Below the pieces are notes generated by a model. The model worked only from the letters and a program-made list of their open reading frames with translations, made no database searches and was not told where the DNA came from. A program made the translations under genes and the position numbers. This document shows positions 1 through 8,900 of a stretch of DNA of 64,000 nt, piece after piece. Positions within the stretch are counted from its first letter, which is position 1. Every line of letters begins with the position of its first letter. The stretch covers positions 6,758,001 through 6,822,000 of the forward strand of contig NZ_JACHND010000001.1 of NCBI RefSeq assembly GCF_014205275.1, read 5' to 3'. The stretch is from Sphaerisporangium siamense (GTDB taxonomy: Bacteria; Actinomycetota; Actinomycetes; Streptosporangiales; Streptosporangiaceae).

Positions 1-1773
1 GCCGTTGGCCTCGTTGTAGGCCACCTGCTTGGTCCTGCGGCGGTTGGTCTCGTCGATCGCGCGCTCCATGGACGGGGTGACGCGGTCGGCGTACATGTGG
101 ACCTGGCCGGAGACGTTGCGGGCCGCGCGGCCGATGGTCTGGATCAGGGAGGTCTCGCTGCGCAGGAAGCCCTCCTTGTCGGCGTCGAGGATGGCCACCA
201 GCGAGACCTCGGGCAGGTCGAGGCCCTCACGGAGCAGGTTGATGCCGACCAGGACGTCGAACTCGCCCATGCGCAGCTCGCGGAGCAGCTCGATGCGGCG
301 CAGCGTGTCGACCTCGCTGTGGAGGTAGCGCACGCGGATGCCGAGCTCCAGCAGGTAGTCGGTGAGATCCTCCGCCATCTTCTTGGTGAGGGTGGTCACC
401 AGGACGCGCTCGTCCTTCTCGGCGCGCTCGCGGATCTCGTGGACCAGGTCGTCGATCTGCCCCTTGGTCGGCTTGACGACGACCTCGGGGTCGACCAGGC
501 CGGTCGGGCGGATGACCTGCTCGACCACATCGCCCTTGGCCCGGCCCAGCTCGTAGGGCCCCGGCGTCGCCGAGAGGTAGACGGTCTGGCCGATGCGGTC
601 GAGGAACTCCTCCCACTTGAGCGGGCGGTTGTCCATGGCGGAGGGAAGGCGGAAGCCGTGGTCGACCAGGGTGCGCTTGCGGGAGGCGTCGCCCTCGTAC
701 ATCGCGCCGATCTGGGGGACGGTCTGGTGGGACTCGTCCAGGACGAGCAGGAAGTCCTCGGGGAAGTAGTCGAGGAGGGTGTTGGGCGCGGAGCCGGCCT
801 CGCGGCCGTCGATGTGGCGCGAGTAGTTCTCGATGCCGGAGCACGTGCCGACCTGGCGCATCATCTCGATGTCGTAGGTGGTGCGCATGCGCAGCCGCTG
901 GGCCTCCAGCAGCTTGCCCTGCTTCTCCATGCGGGCCAGGGTGGCGGCGAGCTCCTCCTCGATGTCGCGGATCGCGCGCTCCATGCGCTCGGGGCCGGCG
1001 ACGTAGTGGGAGGCCGGGAAGATGTACAGCTCGGCGTCCTCGGTGATGACCTCGCCGGTGAGGGGGTGCAACGTGGCCAGCTTCTCGATCTCGTCGCCGA
1101 ACATCTCGATGCGGACGGCGAGCTCCTCGTACTGCGGGATGACCTCGATCGTGTCGCCGCGCACGCGGAAGGTGCCCCGGGTGAACGCGAGATCGTTGCG
1201 CGAGTACTGCATGTCGACGAGGCGGCGCAGGAGCCGGTCGCGCTCGATCTCTTGGCCGACCTTGAGGCGGACCATGCGGTCGACGTATTCCTGCGGGGTG
1301 CCGAGGCCGTAGATGCACGAGACGGAGGCGACCACGACGGTGTCGCGGCGGGTCAGCAGCGAGTTGGTCGCCGAGTGGCGCAGGCGGTCGACCTCGTCGT
1401 TGATCGAGGAGTCCTTCTCGATGTAGGTGTCGGTCTGCGGGACGTACGCCTCGGGCTGGTAGTAGTCGTAGTAAGAGACGAAGTATTCGACGGCGTTGTT
1501 GGGCAGCATCTCGCGCAGCTCGTTGGCGAACTGGGCGGCGAGGGTCTTGTTGGGCTGCATCACCAGAGCCGGGCGCTGCAACCGCTCGATGAGCCAGGCC
1601 ACGGTCGCCGTCTTGCCGGTGCCCGTGGCGCCGAGCAGGACGTTGTCCTTCTCACCGCCCTTGACGCGGCGCTCCAGCTCGGCGATGGCCGTCGGCTGGT
1701 CACCGGACGGGGACATGTCGGTGACGACCTCGAAGGGCGCCACCTTGCGCTGCAAATCAGTTACCGGCCTCAC
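1..1773 (-). CDS. uvrB: Excinuclease ABC subunit UvrB, 3' end missing
   Basis: UvrB is the helicase-like damage-verification subunit of nucleotide excision repair; UvrA loads it onto DNA and it recruits UvrC. The first 591 residues are visible and the frame runs off the window start, so the C-terminal UVR domain that binds UvrC lies outside. Seen: Walker A GATGTGKT at about residues 48-55, the beta-hairpin segment [12 protein letters not shown] near residue 95, and the Walker B box DESH near residue 336. The start is GTG at 1771-1773, giving [10 protein letters not shown], the usual actinobacterial N-terminus. A GGAGG sits only one base upstream, an unusually short spacing, so translation may begin differently or without a leader. 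Identification is secure. Confidence 0.97.
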   Translation of the reverse strand, partial: MRPVTDLQRKVAPFEVVTDMSPSGDQPTAIAELERRVKGGEKDNVLLGATGTGKTATVAWLIERLQRPALVMQPNKTLAAQFANELREMLPNNAVEYFVSYYDYYQPEAYVPQTDTYIEKDSSINDEVDRLRHSATNSLLTRRDTVVVASVSCIYGLGTPQEYVDRMVRLKVGQEIERDRLLRRLVDMQYSRNDLAFTRGTFRVRGDTIEVIPQYEELAVRIEMFGDEIEKLATLHPLTGEVITEDAELYIFPASHYVAGPERMERAIRDIEEELAATLARMEKQGKLLEAQRLRMRTTYDIEMMRQVGTCSGIENYSRHIDGREAGSAPNTLLDYFPEDFLLVLDESHQTVPQIGAMYEGDASRKRTLVDHGFRLPSAMDNRPLKWEEFLDRIGQTVYLSATPGPYELGRAKGDVVEQVIRPTGLVDPEVVVKPTKGQIDDLVHEIRERAEKDERVLVTTLTKKMAEDLTDYLLELGIRVRYLHSEVDTLRRIELLRELRMGEFDVLVGINLLREGLDLPEVSLVAILDADKEGFLRSETSLIQTIGRAARNVSGQVHMYADRVTPSMERAIDETNRRRTKQVAYNEANG

Positions 1774-1988
1774 ACCTCCATAACCTACGCCGGGCCACCG
1801 ACATTTCCGCCCGCCCGCCGGACGAGGCCGGGGCGGGACCGGCGTACGGGCGCGGGGAACCCGGAGAACGCGGCGTGAACAGGTGCTGTCCCGCGCGGCA
1901 CTGGCCCAGGTTTTGCCTTCTCGTTACCATGACGGCGGGGACATGACGGCGGGGCTGACTGATCGTCGAGGGCGGGCGCTGTAACGCT

Positions 1989-3020
1989 GTGGAACGCATG
2001 GGGAAGTTCGTGGCGTGGGTGGGCAAGAACGCCGACGGCGTCGTCGCCCTGGTCCTGGCGCTGTTCATCGCCTTCCTGGGGCTCACCTCCGACGACAAGA
2101 TCCTCGGCCAGAGCAAGAGTGACCTGATCAGCGGCGTCACGCTGCTGGTGCTGGGCCTGCTGACCGCCGCCATCCTGCGCGACCGGTGGCGTCAGGAGCC
2201 CATGGAAGACACGATCAAGGAGAACTTCCGCACCACCTCGGGCGCCCTGGCCGGTCTCCCGGCGCGGCTGGACCGCCTGGAGCGGCTGGAGGCCGTGGTC
2301 GAGAGCGCGCGCCGCGTGCTGGACGACCTGCAGGTGGTCGAGGTGCTCAACGGGGCCGACGAGATCGCCGAGGCGCACGCGGAGGCCAGGCGCGCCACCG
2401 ACCGCTGGATTTTCAAGGGCGGCACGGGCACGTACATGCGCGCCGTGACGCTGCCCGACCTGGTACTCGCCGCCCGCAGGGAGCGCAAGGCGCTGCTCGT
2501 GCGCCTGGAGATCATCGACCCCACGCACGCCGGGGTGTGCGAGGCGTACGTCCGTTTCCGCAGGTCGGTGTCGGACACCCCGGACGGCACCGGCGAGTTC
2601 TGGACGGTGGACCGCACCCGCAAGGAGTCGTACGCGACGATCCTGGCGGCCTGCTGGCACCGTCAGAGGTTCAGCCTGCTCGACATCGACCTCGGCCTGT
2701 CGTCCACGATGACGACGTTCCGCTGGGACATGTCGGCCGGCTACGTGATCATCACCGTCGAGGACCCGAACCGCGCCCTGATGAGCAGGCGGGGCAGCTT
2801 CTACTACGACCACTGCTCCACCGAGCTGCTGGCCAGCCTGGACCAGACGCGCCGGGTCCCCATCGAGGCGGCCAGGTCCGCCACGCTCGGCGACGAGCCC
2901 ACCGTGGACGAGACGCGCAAGCTGTTCGAGGCGCTCGGCCTCGGCCTGCCGCGCTCCTACACGGACCGCGACGTCGTCGAGATCATCCGCAAGGCCATCC
3001 GCGCGAAGAATCCGTATTAG
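1989..3020 (+). CDS. Two-TM membrane protein with large cytosolic domain, unknown function
   Basis: A 343-residue protein I cannot assign to a named family. Two hydrophobic segments (about residues 16-34 and 45-62) are followed by a helical, probably coiled-coil stretch (about 80-110). A soluble domain follows with WIFKGGTGTYMRAVTLPDL and a later RLEIIDPT strand, reminiscent of the core of phospholipase-D-like folds, but no HKD catalytic motif is visible. The GTG start at 1989 is used; ATG at 1998 is an in-frame alternative. Two bases separate its stop from the next ATG, so it is almost certainly co-transcribed with the cupin and phosphatase genes. Its architecture would suit a membrane-anchored sensor or effector, but that is inference. 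Confidence 0.8.
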   Translation: MERMGKFVAWVGKNADGVVALVLALFIAFLGLTSDDKILGQSKSDLISGVTLLVLGLLTAAILRDRWRQEPMEDTIKENFRTTSGALAGLPARLDRLERLEAVVESARRVLDDLQVVEVLNGADEIAEAHAEARRATDRWIFKGGTGTYMRAVTLPDLVLAARRERKALLVRLEIIDPTHAGVCEAYVRFRRSVSDTPDGTGEFWTVDRTRKESYATILAACWHRQRFSLLDIDLGLSSTMTTFRWDMSAGYVIITVEDPNRALMSRRGSFYYDHCSTELLASLDQTRRVPIEAARSATLGDEPTVDETRKLFEALGLGLPRSYTDRDVVEIIRKAIRAKNPY

Positions 3021-3022
3021 CC

Positions 3023-3673
3023 ATGAAGTATCAGGAACTGCACGACGAGCTGACCTCGGGCGCCGTCTCCCGGTCGCTGCCGCGCCGGGTCCTCGGCCTG
3101 CTGGAGGACGTCGCCGCGGGACGTTCCGCGATCAGGGCGGTGCGCCATCCGCTCGGTTTCGTCTGCCTGCCGGTGGAGCGCGGCGGCGCGTGCGGCGTCT
3201 GCCTCCACCTGTGGTCGGCGGACCTGCCGCGCGCGGGCAACACCACCTCGGAGGTCCACTGCCACAGCTGGGACCTGGTGAGCTACGTGCTGTACGGCCA
3301 GGTGCGCAACGAGCTGGTCGGGGTGAGCGACAGCGCGACGGGGGCGACCCACCAGCTCATGGAGGTGGTCAGCGCGGGCGGCGTGGACAGCATCAGCCCC
3401 ACGGGCCGCACCGTCACCTTCCGCGAGGGCGCCGCCGGGGTGTACCGCACCGGTGACGTCTACACGATGCCCGCCGGGGTGTTCCACCGCAGCGTGATCC
3501 CCGACGGCGTCGACACCGCGACGATCGCGCTGGGCAGCGGACGCGCGGGCGCGGCCGACCTGTCGCTCGGCCCGCTCGGCACGCGCTCCCACCGCGTGAC
3601 GCGGGAACGCTGCGACGATGAGGAGACCGCGCGGGCCGCCCGGCTGGCCGCGGACCACCTGGCGCGCACCTAG
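3023..3673 (+). CDS. Cupin-like protein
   Basis: A 216-residue protein with features of the cupin beta-barrel. The first motif region is EVHCHSWDLVSYVLYGQV (two His before a buried strand); the second is YTMPAGVFHRSVI, with a third potential metal-binding His. The spacing resembles small metal-dependent dioxygenase or sugar-binding cupins, but no substrate can be deduced. ATG at 3023 lies two bases after the preceding stop, implying translational coupling. The inositol-phosphatase-family gene follows after 19 bases with its own GGAGGG. Nothing indicates secretion. The call rests on the His pattern and is moderately sure; the reaction is unknown. Confidence 0.75.
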   Translation: MKYQELHDELTSGAVSRSLPRRVLGLLEDVAAGRSAIRAVRHPLGFVCLPVERGGACGVCLHLWSADLPRAGNTTSEVHCHSWDLVSYVLYGQVRNELVGVSDSATGATHQLMEVVSAGGVDSISPTGRTVTFREGAAGVYRTGDVYTMPAGVFHRSVIPDGVDTATIALGSGRAGAADLSLGPLGTRSHRVTRERCDDEETARAARLAADHLART

Positions 3674-3692
3674 CGCGGACCTTGGAGGGCTC

Positions 3693-4514
3693 ATGGATCT
3701 CGATCACGCTCGCCGGGTGGCGGTGGCGGCCGTGGAGGCCGCGGGAGATCTCCTGAGGGAGCGCGTGCGAGGGACGCTGGGGGTCCGCGCCAAGGAGGGC
3801 GGCGACATCGTCACCGACCTGGACGTCGCCGCCGAGAAGCTCCTGCTCGAACGCATCCAGGGCGCCTTCCCCGGCCACCGCGTCGTCGCGGAGGAGTCGG
3901 GCGTGTCGGGCGCCCCCGACGGCGAGTGGACGTGGCTGGTGGACCCGCTGGACGGCACGAACAACGTCGCGCTCGGGCTCCCTTTGTACGTGGTGGGCGT
4001 CGCGCTGTGCCACGCCTGCCTGCCCCGGCTCGGCGTCGTCCACGACCCGGTGGCCCGGCAGACCTGGTGGGCGGTCCGCGGGCAGGGGGCGTCCGGGCCG
4101 GCGGGCCCGCTGGCGTACCGCCCCGCCCGCGCCACCCCGCACGGCCCGGTGCTGGCCTGGACGCAGGGGCACGGCGTGGCCAGGGACGACCCGGCCCTGC
4201 GCGCGCTGAAGACGGCGCTGGACGTGCGCGCGCGGCGGGTGCTGCAACTGTGGGCGCCGCTGCTGGGCTGGGTGTTGCTGGCCCGGGGCGACATCGACGC
4301 GGTGGTGGGGTACCGGGCCGAGGCGGTGGACCTGCCCGGCGGCCTGCTCATCGCGCAGGAGGCGGGGCTGACCGTGCGCGGCTTCGACGGGAGCCGCTTC
4401 GACGGGCGCACCGACCTGCCGCCGGAGCGGCGCAGCTTCGTCGCCGCGCGCCCGGCCCTGGTGGACGACCTGCTCGGCCTGGTCACGGCGGCCACGGCAC
4501 GGGCCCGCGCCTAG
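3693..4514 (+). CDS. Inositol monophosphatase / bisphosphate nucleotidase family phosphatase
   Basis: A 273-residue Mg2+-dependent sugar-phosphate or nucleotide phosphatase. Visible family motifs are KEGGDIVTDLD (metal-site loop), the acidic pair in VVAEESG, the DPLDGTNN signature, and a C-terminal VDLPGGLLIAQEAGG-like segment where most relatives have WD-x-A/G. The tryptophan usual before that Asp is replaced by Val. Family members hydrolyse inositol-1-phosphate, fructose-1,6-bisphosphate, histidinol phosphate or 3'-phosphoadenosine-5'-phosphate, and sequence alone does not decide which. ATG at 3693 is preceded by GGAGGG at 3684-3689. It is last in a three-gene unit with the membrane and cupin genes, so its substrate may be a signal or intermediate specific to that cassette. 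It converges on the permease gene, only 13 bases away. Confidence 0.9.
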   Translation: MDLDHARRVAVAAVEAAGDLLRERVRGTLGVRAKEGGDIVTDLDVAAEKLLLERIQGAFPGHRVVAEESGVSGAPDGEWTWLVDPLDGTNNVALGLPLYVVGVALCHACLPRLGVVHDPVARQTWWAVRGQGASGPAGPLAYRPARATPHGPVLAWTQGHGVARDDPALRALKTALDVRARRVLQLWAPLLGWVLLARGDIDAVVGYRAEAVDLPGGLLIAQEAGLTVRGFDGSRFDGRTDLPPERRSFVAARPALVDDLLGLVTAATARARA

Positions 4515-4527
4515 CGCGGCGCGGGGC

Positions 4528-5709
4528 TCAGGCCGTGAGCAGCAGAGCCGCGATCGTGGCGGCGAGCCCGGTCACGGCCAGGGTCAGCCCGGTGAGGACG
4601 AACTTCACCATCGGCACCTTCACCCCGCGGCGGCGGCACCATTCGAACCACAGCAGCGTGGCCAGGGACGCCCACGGGGTGATGACGGGCCCGACGTTGG
4701 TGCCGATGAGCAGCGAGAGCAGCTGGTCGTGGCCGGCCGCCGGGATCACGGCCTCCCCCGCGGCGTAGGCGGGCAGGTTGTTGACGACGTTGGACAGCGC
4801 GGCCCCGGCGGCGGCGGCGCGGTAGTCGCCGAGGGCGTCGCCGCCGGACCCGATCAGGCCGCGCATCAGGTCGTTCAGGCCGTACCGGCTGAGGGTGGGG
4901 ACGACCAGGAAGAGCCCGCTGACGAAGACCAGCAGTTGCCAGGGGAACAGCGACCAGGTGAGCTTGGCGCGGTCGCGCCAGGCGAAGGCGGCGATGACGA
5001 TCACGGCGGCGACGGCGGCGGCGACGCCGATCTGGACGCCGGCGAGGATGGCGGCGATGAACAACACGCACGCCACGGAAGCGACGCCGAACAGCACCGG
5101 GTCGCCGACGAGGGCGGGGGGCGGCGGCGTGTACCGGTCCTCGCCGCGCTCGCCGCGCCGCCAGAAGAAGATCCACAGCAGCAGCATGGTGACGGCGATG
5201 GCGGCGGCCTGCGGCGCCCACATGCGGCCGGCGAAGTCGCGCGTGGACAGGCCGACCCGGCCCATGGCGAGCAGGTTGGTCAGGTTGGACACCGGCAGCA
5301 GCAGGCTCGCGGTGTTGGCCAGCCAGATCGTGGTCATGGCCAGGGGCAGCGGGGTGATGCGGGCGCGCGGCGCGAGGGCGAGCATGACGGGCGTCAGCAG
5401 CACCGCCGTCGTATCCAGATTCAGAAATATCGTGACAAATGACGCGAAGGCCGTACAAAGCACGAAAAGGGCGGCATAGTTCCCGCGGCCGATGATCGCC
5501 AACCGGCCGGCGAGCACGTCGAAGACATTCGCCTCCTTGGTCAGCTCGGCCAGCACGATCACCGCGGCCAGGAAGAGCAGCAAGGGGCCGATGCGCCGGA
5601 TGTTCGCGGCGGCCTCCGCGCCGGGGAGCAACCCCGTGGCCACGCAGAGCAGGCCCGCGGCCAGCACGCCGATCCTCACCCAGTCGAGGACCGTCGGCCG
5701 CCACTTCAC
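4528..5709 (-). CDS. ArsB/NhaD-type (SLC13-like) membrane permease
   Basis: A 393-residue polytopic membrane protein with about ten or more hydrophobic segments. AELTKEANVFDVLA near residue 55, the NLDTTAVLLTPVMLALA stretch, and a C-terminal NVVNNLPAYAAGEAV repeat-like segment are characteristic of the arsenite/Na+:H+ antiporter branch of the ion-transporter superfamily. Substrate could be arsenite, a dicarboxylate or Na+/H+; no arsR, arsC or ATPase gene lies nearby, so arsenic export is not assumed. Start GTG at 5707-5709 is chosen because the protein then begins just before the first membrane segment; a GTG six codons upstream is possible. It is transcribed divergently from the TIR-NACHT gene. 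Confidence 0.88.
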   Translation of the reverse strand: MKWRPTVLDWVRIGVLAAGLLCVATGLLPGAEAAANIRRIGPLLLFLAAVIVLAELTKEANVFDVLAGRLAIIGRGNYAALFVLCTAFASFVTIFLNLDTTAVLLTPVMLALAPRARITPLPLAMTTIWLANTASLLLPVSNLTNLLAMGRVGLSTRDFAGRMWAPQAAAIAVTMLLLWIFFWRRGERGEDRYTPPPPALVGDPVLFGVASVACVLFIAAILAGVQIGVAAAVAAVIVIAAFAWRDRAKLTWSLFPWQLLVFVSGLFLVVPTLSRYGLNDLMRGLIGSGGDALGDYRAAAAGAALSNVVNNLPAYAAGEAVIPAAGHDQLLSLLIGTNVGPVITPWASLATLLWFEWCRRRGVKVPMVKFVLTGLTLAVTGLAATIAALLLTA

Positions 5710-5895
5710 GCCGCCATGATCGCACACCTCCCGGGTGATCAAAATCTCGAAAGCCCCGCCCGCAAAGGAGATAATGACGCCGGTGAACCGGCGCGCCGAG
5801 GCGGCTGTCCTATGAACGGGGGCCTCGCGGGACATCGGGCGCGCCGGGCCCACACAGCAGCAGGACACCCACGAAGACCCCGGGACGGCACGGAA

Positions 5896-5925
5896 CGGCA
5901 CAGCACAGGACGGCACAGCACAGGA
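5896..5925. repeat. Perfect 15-bp direct repeat, two copies
   Basis: The unit CGGCACAGCACAGGA occurs twice head to tail (5896-5910 and 5911-5925) in the 270-base gap between the divergent permease and TIR-NACHT genes, about 55 bases before the latter's start. It could be replication slippage or paired regulator-binding sites; a 15-bp period is not a whole number of helical turns, which favours slippage. Confidence 0.8.
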
Positions 5926-5979
5926 CGAACGGGGCGGCCTGCGGGTGGCGGCGCGGCGCACAAGAGATGAGGGACCGGC

Positions 5980-8900
5980 ATGGACGACCGGAACGGCACG
6001 CGGACCGACATCTTCGTCAGCTACTCCCCCGCGGACGAACGCTGGGCGTCCTGGATCGCCTGGCAACTGGAGGCGGCGGGCTACCGCACCATGCTGCAGG
6101 CCTGGGACTTCGTGCCGGGCACGAACTTCGTCGACTTCATGGACCGCGGGGTCAGCGAGGCGGGCCTGATCGTCGCGGTCCTGTCCCGCAACTACCTCGG
6201 CTCCCGGTTCGGACGGCAGGAATGGCTGACGGCCTTCCGCGCGGACCCGGACAACCCGGGCAACCGGCTGGTGACCATCCGCATCGAGGACTGCCCCCTG
6301 GAGGGCCTGCTGTCCACGATCACGTGGGTGGACATGGTCGGCGTCACGGATGCGGCGGAGGCCAGGTCGCTGCTGCTCGGCCGCATCCGCCACACGCTGG
6401 CCGGCCGCGCCAAGCCCGCAGAGGAGCCCGGCTTCCCCGCCGTCCCGGCCCGCACCATCCCCGGCACCGTGGTCCGCGAGGCCGGGGTGGCGCGACGGCC
6501 GGAGCCGCCGCGCCCGCCCGCCGCCGTCCCGTCCGCGCGCAGGACGCCCGTGACGCCCCCCGCCTTCCCCGGGGAGGCCCCGGCCGCCAGGGAACGCGAG
6601 GCGATCACGCTGCTGCACGTCGCGGGCCCCCGCTTCGGGCGCGGCCTGGCCGACGCCGACGAGCCGCTGGACGCGGGCGAGCTGCAGTCCGGCATCTGGG
6701 CGGACCTGACGCGCCTGGCCGACGCCGGCGTCCCCCGCCCGGACCTGCTGCTGGTCACCGGCGACCTCACCGAGTCGGGCAGCGTCCGCGAGTACGGCGA
6801 GGCGCTCGCGTTCCTGACCGGCCTGCGCGTCCTGCTGGGGCTGGAGCCCCGGCGCCTGGTGATCGTGCCCGGCCCCCGCGACGTGACCAAGGCCGCGAGC
6901 CGCGCCTACTTCGCCACGTGCGAGGCCGACGACGTGGCCCCGCAGCCGCCGTTCTGGCCGAAGTGGCGTCATTTCTCCGGCCTGTTCAAGGACGTCTACC
7001 AGGGGCTGACGGACCTCGACTTCGACAGCGCCCAGCCGTGGAGCCTGTTCGCCCAGCCGGAGCTGCGGGCGGTCGTGGCCGGGATCAACTCGACCATGGC
7101 GATGAGCCACCGCGAGGAGGACGCCTACGGCTGGGTCGGGCAGGCGCAGGCGGCCTGGTTCGCCGAGCGCCTGCGGCCCTTCGAGGAGACGGGCTGGCTG
7201 CGCGTGGGGGTGGCCGGCCATCCTCCGGGCGCGCTGCGCGACGCCGCGACGTTCGGCCAGTTGCTGGGCCCGCGCCTGAACCTGCTGCTGCACGGCGGCG
7301 GCCCGGACGAGGTCGGCTGGATCGGCGAGGTGCCGTGCCTGCCGTCCCTGGCCCCGGGGCGTCACCAGGTCATCGAGGTCGGCCCGGCGGGCCTGCGCCG
7401 CTGGGCGCGCGACCGGATCGACGTCCCGCCGCCTCAGGAGCTCTCCTACGACCGCCGGGCGCTGCACGGCGCCTTCCCCCCGGCCACCGCCTCCCGGCCC
7501 GCCCCTGATCCCTTGGAGGCCCCTCCGGACGGCGGCGGCGAGCCCGAGCGCGAGGCCGACCCGTCCACCCTGCTGCTCGACATGATCGCCGAGGTGTGCG
7601 AGACGCGCAGCGAGCGCGCCCGCATCCGCAAGGTGCCCGGCGACCCGCCGCACCTGCTCGTCACCCTCGCCGAGGACGGCTTCGTCAGCCGGCAGCTCAT
7701 CGGCGCGCACGCCGGCCCGCCCACCACGGAGGCCGTCACGTCCTTCCTGCGGCACGTCCACGCGGCGGGGCTCGACCACGGCGCCGAGCTGGTGTACCAG
7801 GGGCAGGGGCCCGCGCGGCAGGTGCGGGACGACGCGCTGCGCCGTGGCGTGCGCCTGCGCAGCTTCACCGAGTTCCAGGGCCTGCTGGACCTGTCCGACC
7901 ACGTCGCCGACCAGAGCGCGCGCCTGCGCGACGACCGCCGCTACCCGCCGGAGCTGTACGTCCCGCAGCGGTTCAGGGAGCTGGACCGGGCCTCGACGGT
8001 GCGCGACGACCTGACCGGCGAGCTGATGCGCCTGCTGGCCGCCGACCACGGCAGGTTCGTGCTGCTGCTCGGCGACTTCGGCCGCGGCAAGACCTTCGCC
8101 CTGCGCGAGGTCGCCCGCAGGATCCCCGCCGAGCTGCCCCACCTGACGCCGATCTTCATCGAGCTGCGCGCCCTGGACAAGGCGCACTCGGTGGACGGCC
8201 TGGTGGCCGCGCACCTGGCCAACCACGGCGAGGAGCTGATCGACCTCAAGGCGTTCCACTACATGCTGCGCCAGGGCCGCATCGTGCTGCTGTTCGACGG
8301 CTTCGACGAGCTGGTCACGCGCGTCACCTACGAGCGCGCCGCCGACCATCTGGAGACGCTGCTGCGGGCGGCCGAGGACAAGGCGAAGATCGTCGTGGCG
8401 AGCCGAACGCAGCACTTCAAGTCCCACGCCCAGGTGCTGACCGCGCTCGGCGAGCGGGTGGGCACGCTGCCGCACCGCCGGGTGCTCAGCGTCGAGAAGT
8501 TCACCACCGCCCAGGTCCGGGCGTACCTGGTGAACCGGTACGGGGACGAGCACGCCGCCGACGAGCGCATGAGCATGATCACCCGCATCTCGGACCTGCT
8601 CGGCCTCGCCCAGAACCCGCGCATGCTGAGCTTCATCGCCGACCTTCCCCCCGAACGGCTGCGCGCGGCGGCCCAGGCCGGCGACACCCTCAGCGCGGCC
8701 GGGCTGTACGCCGAGATCCTCGGCCACTGGCTGCGGTTCGAGGAGCACCGCACCCACGTGCCCGGCGCGCCGGGCGGGCTCGGCGTCGAGGAGCTGTGGG
8801 GGGCGGCGACGACGCTGGCGCTGCGCCTGTGGGAGAGCGGCGAGTCCTACCTGCGGCCGGCCGAGCTGACCGAGGTCGCCGAGACCCTCGGCGAGCTGGC

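Noticed and set aside
4528..5709. Arsenic resistance operon
   Set aside because: The permease resembles ArsB, but no arsR, arsC, arsA or ArsR site is adjacent; substrate left open.
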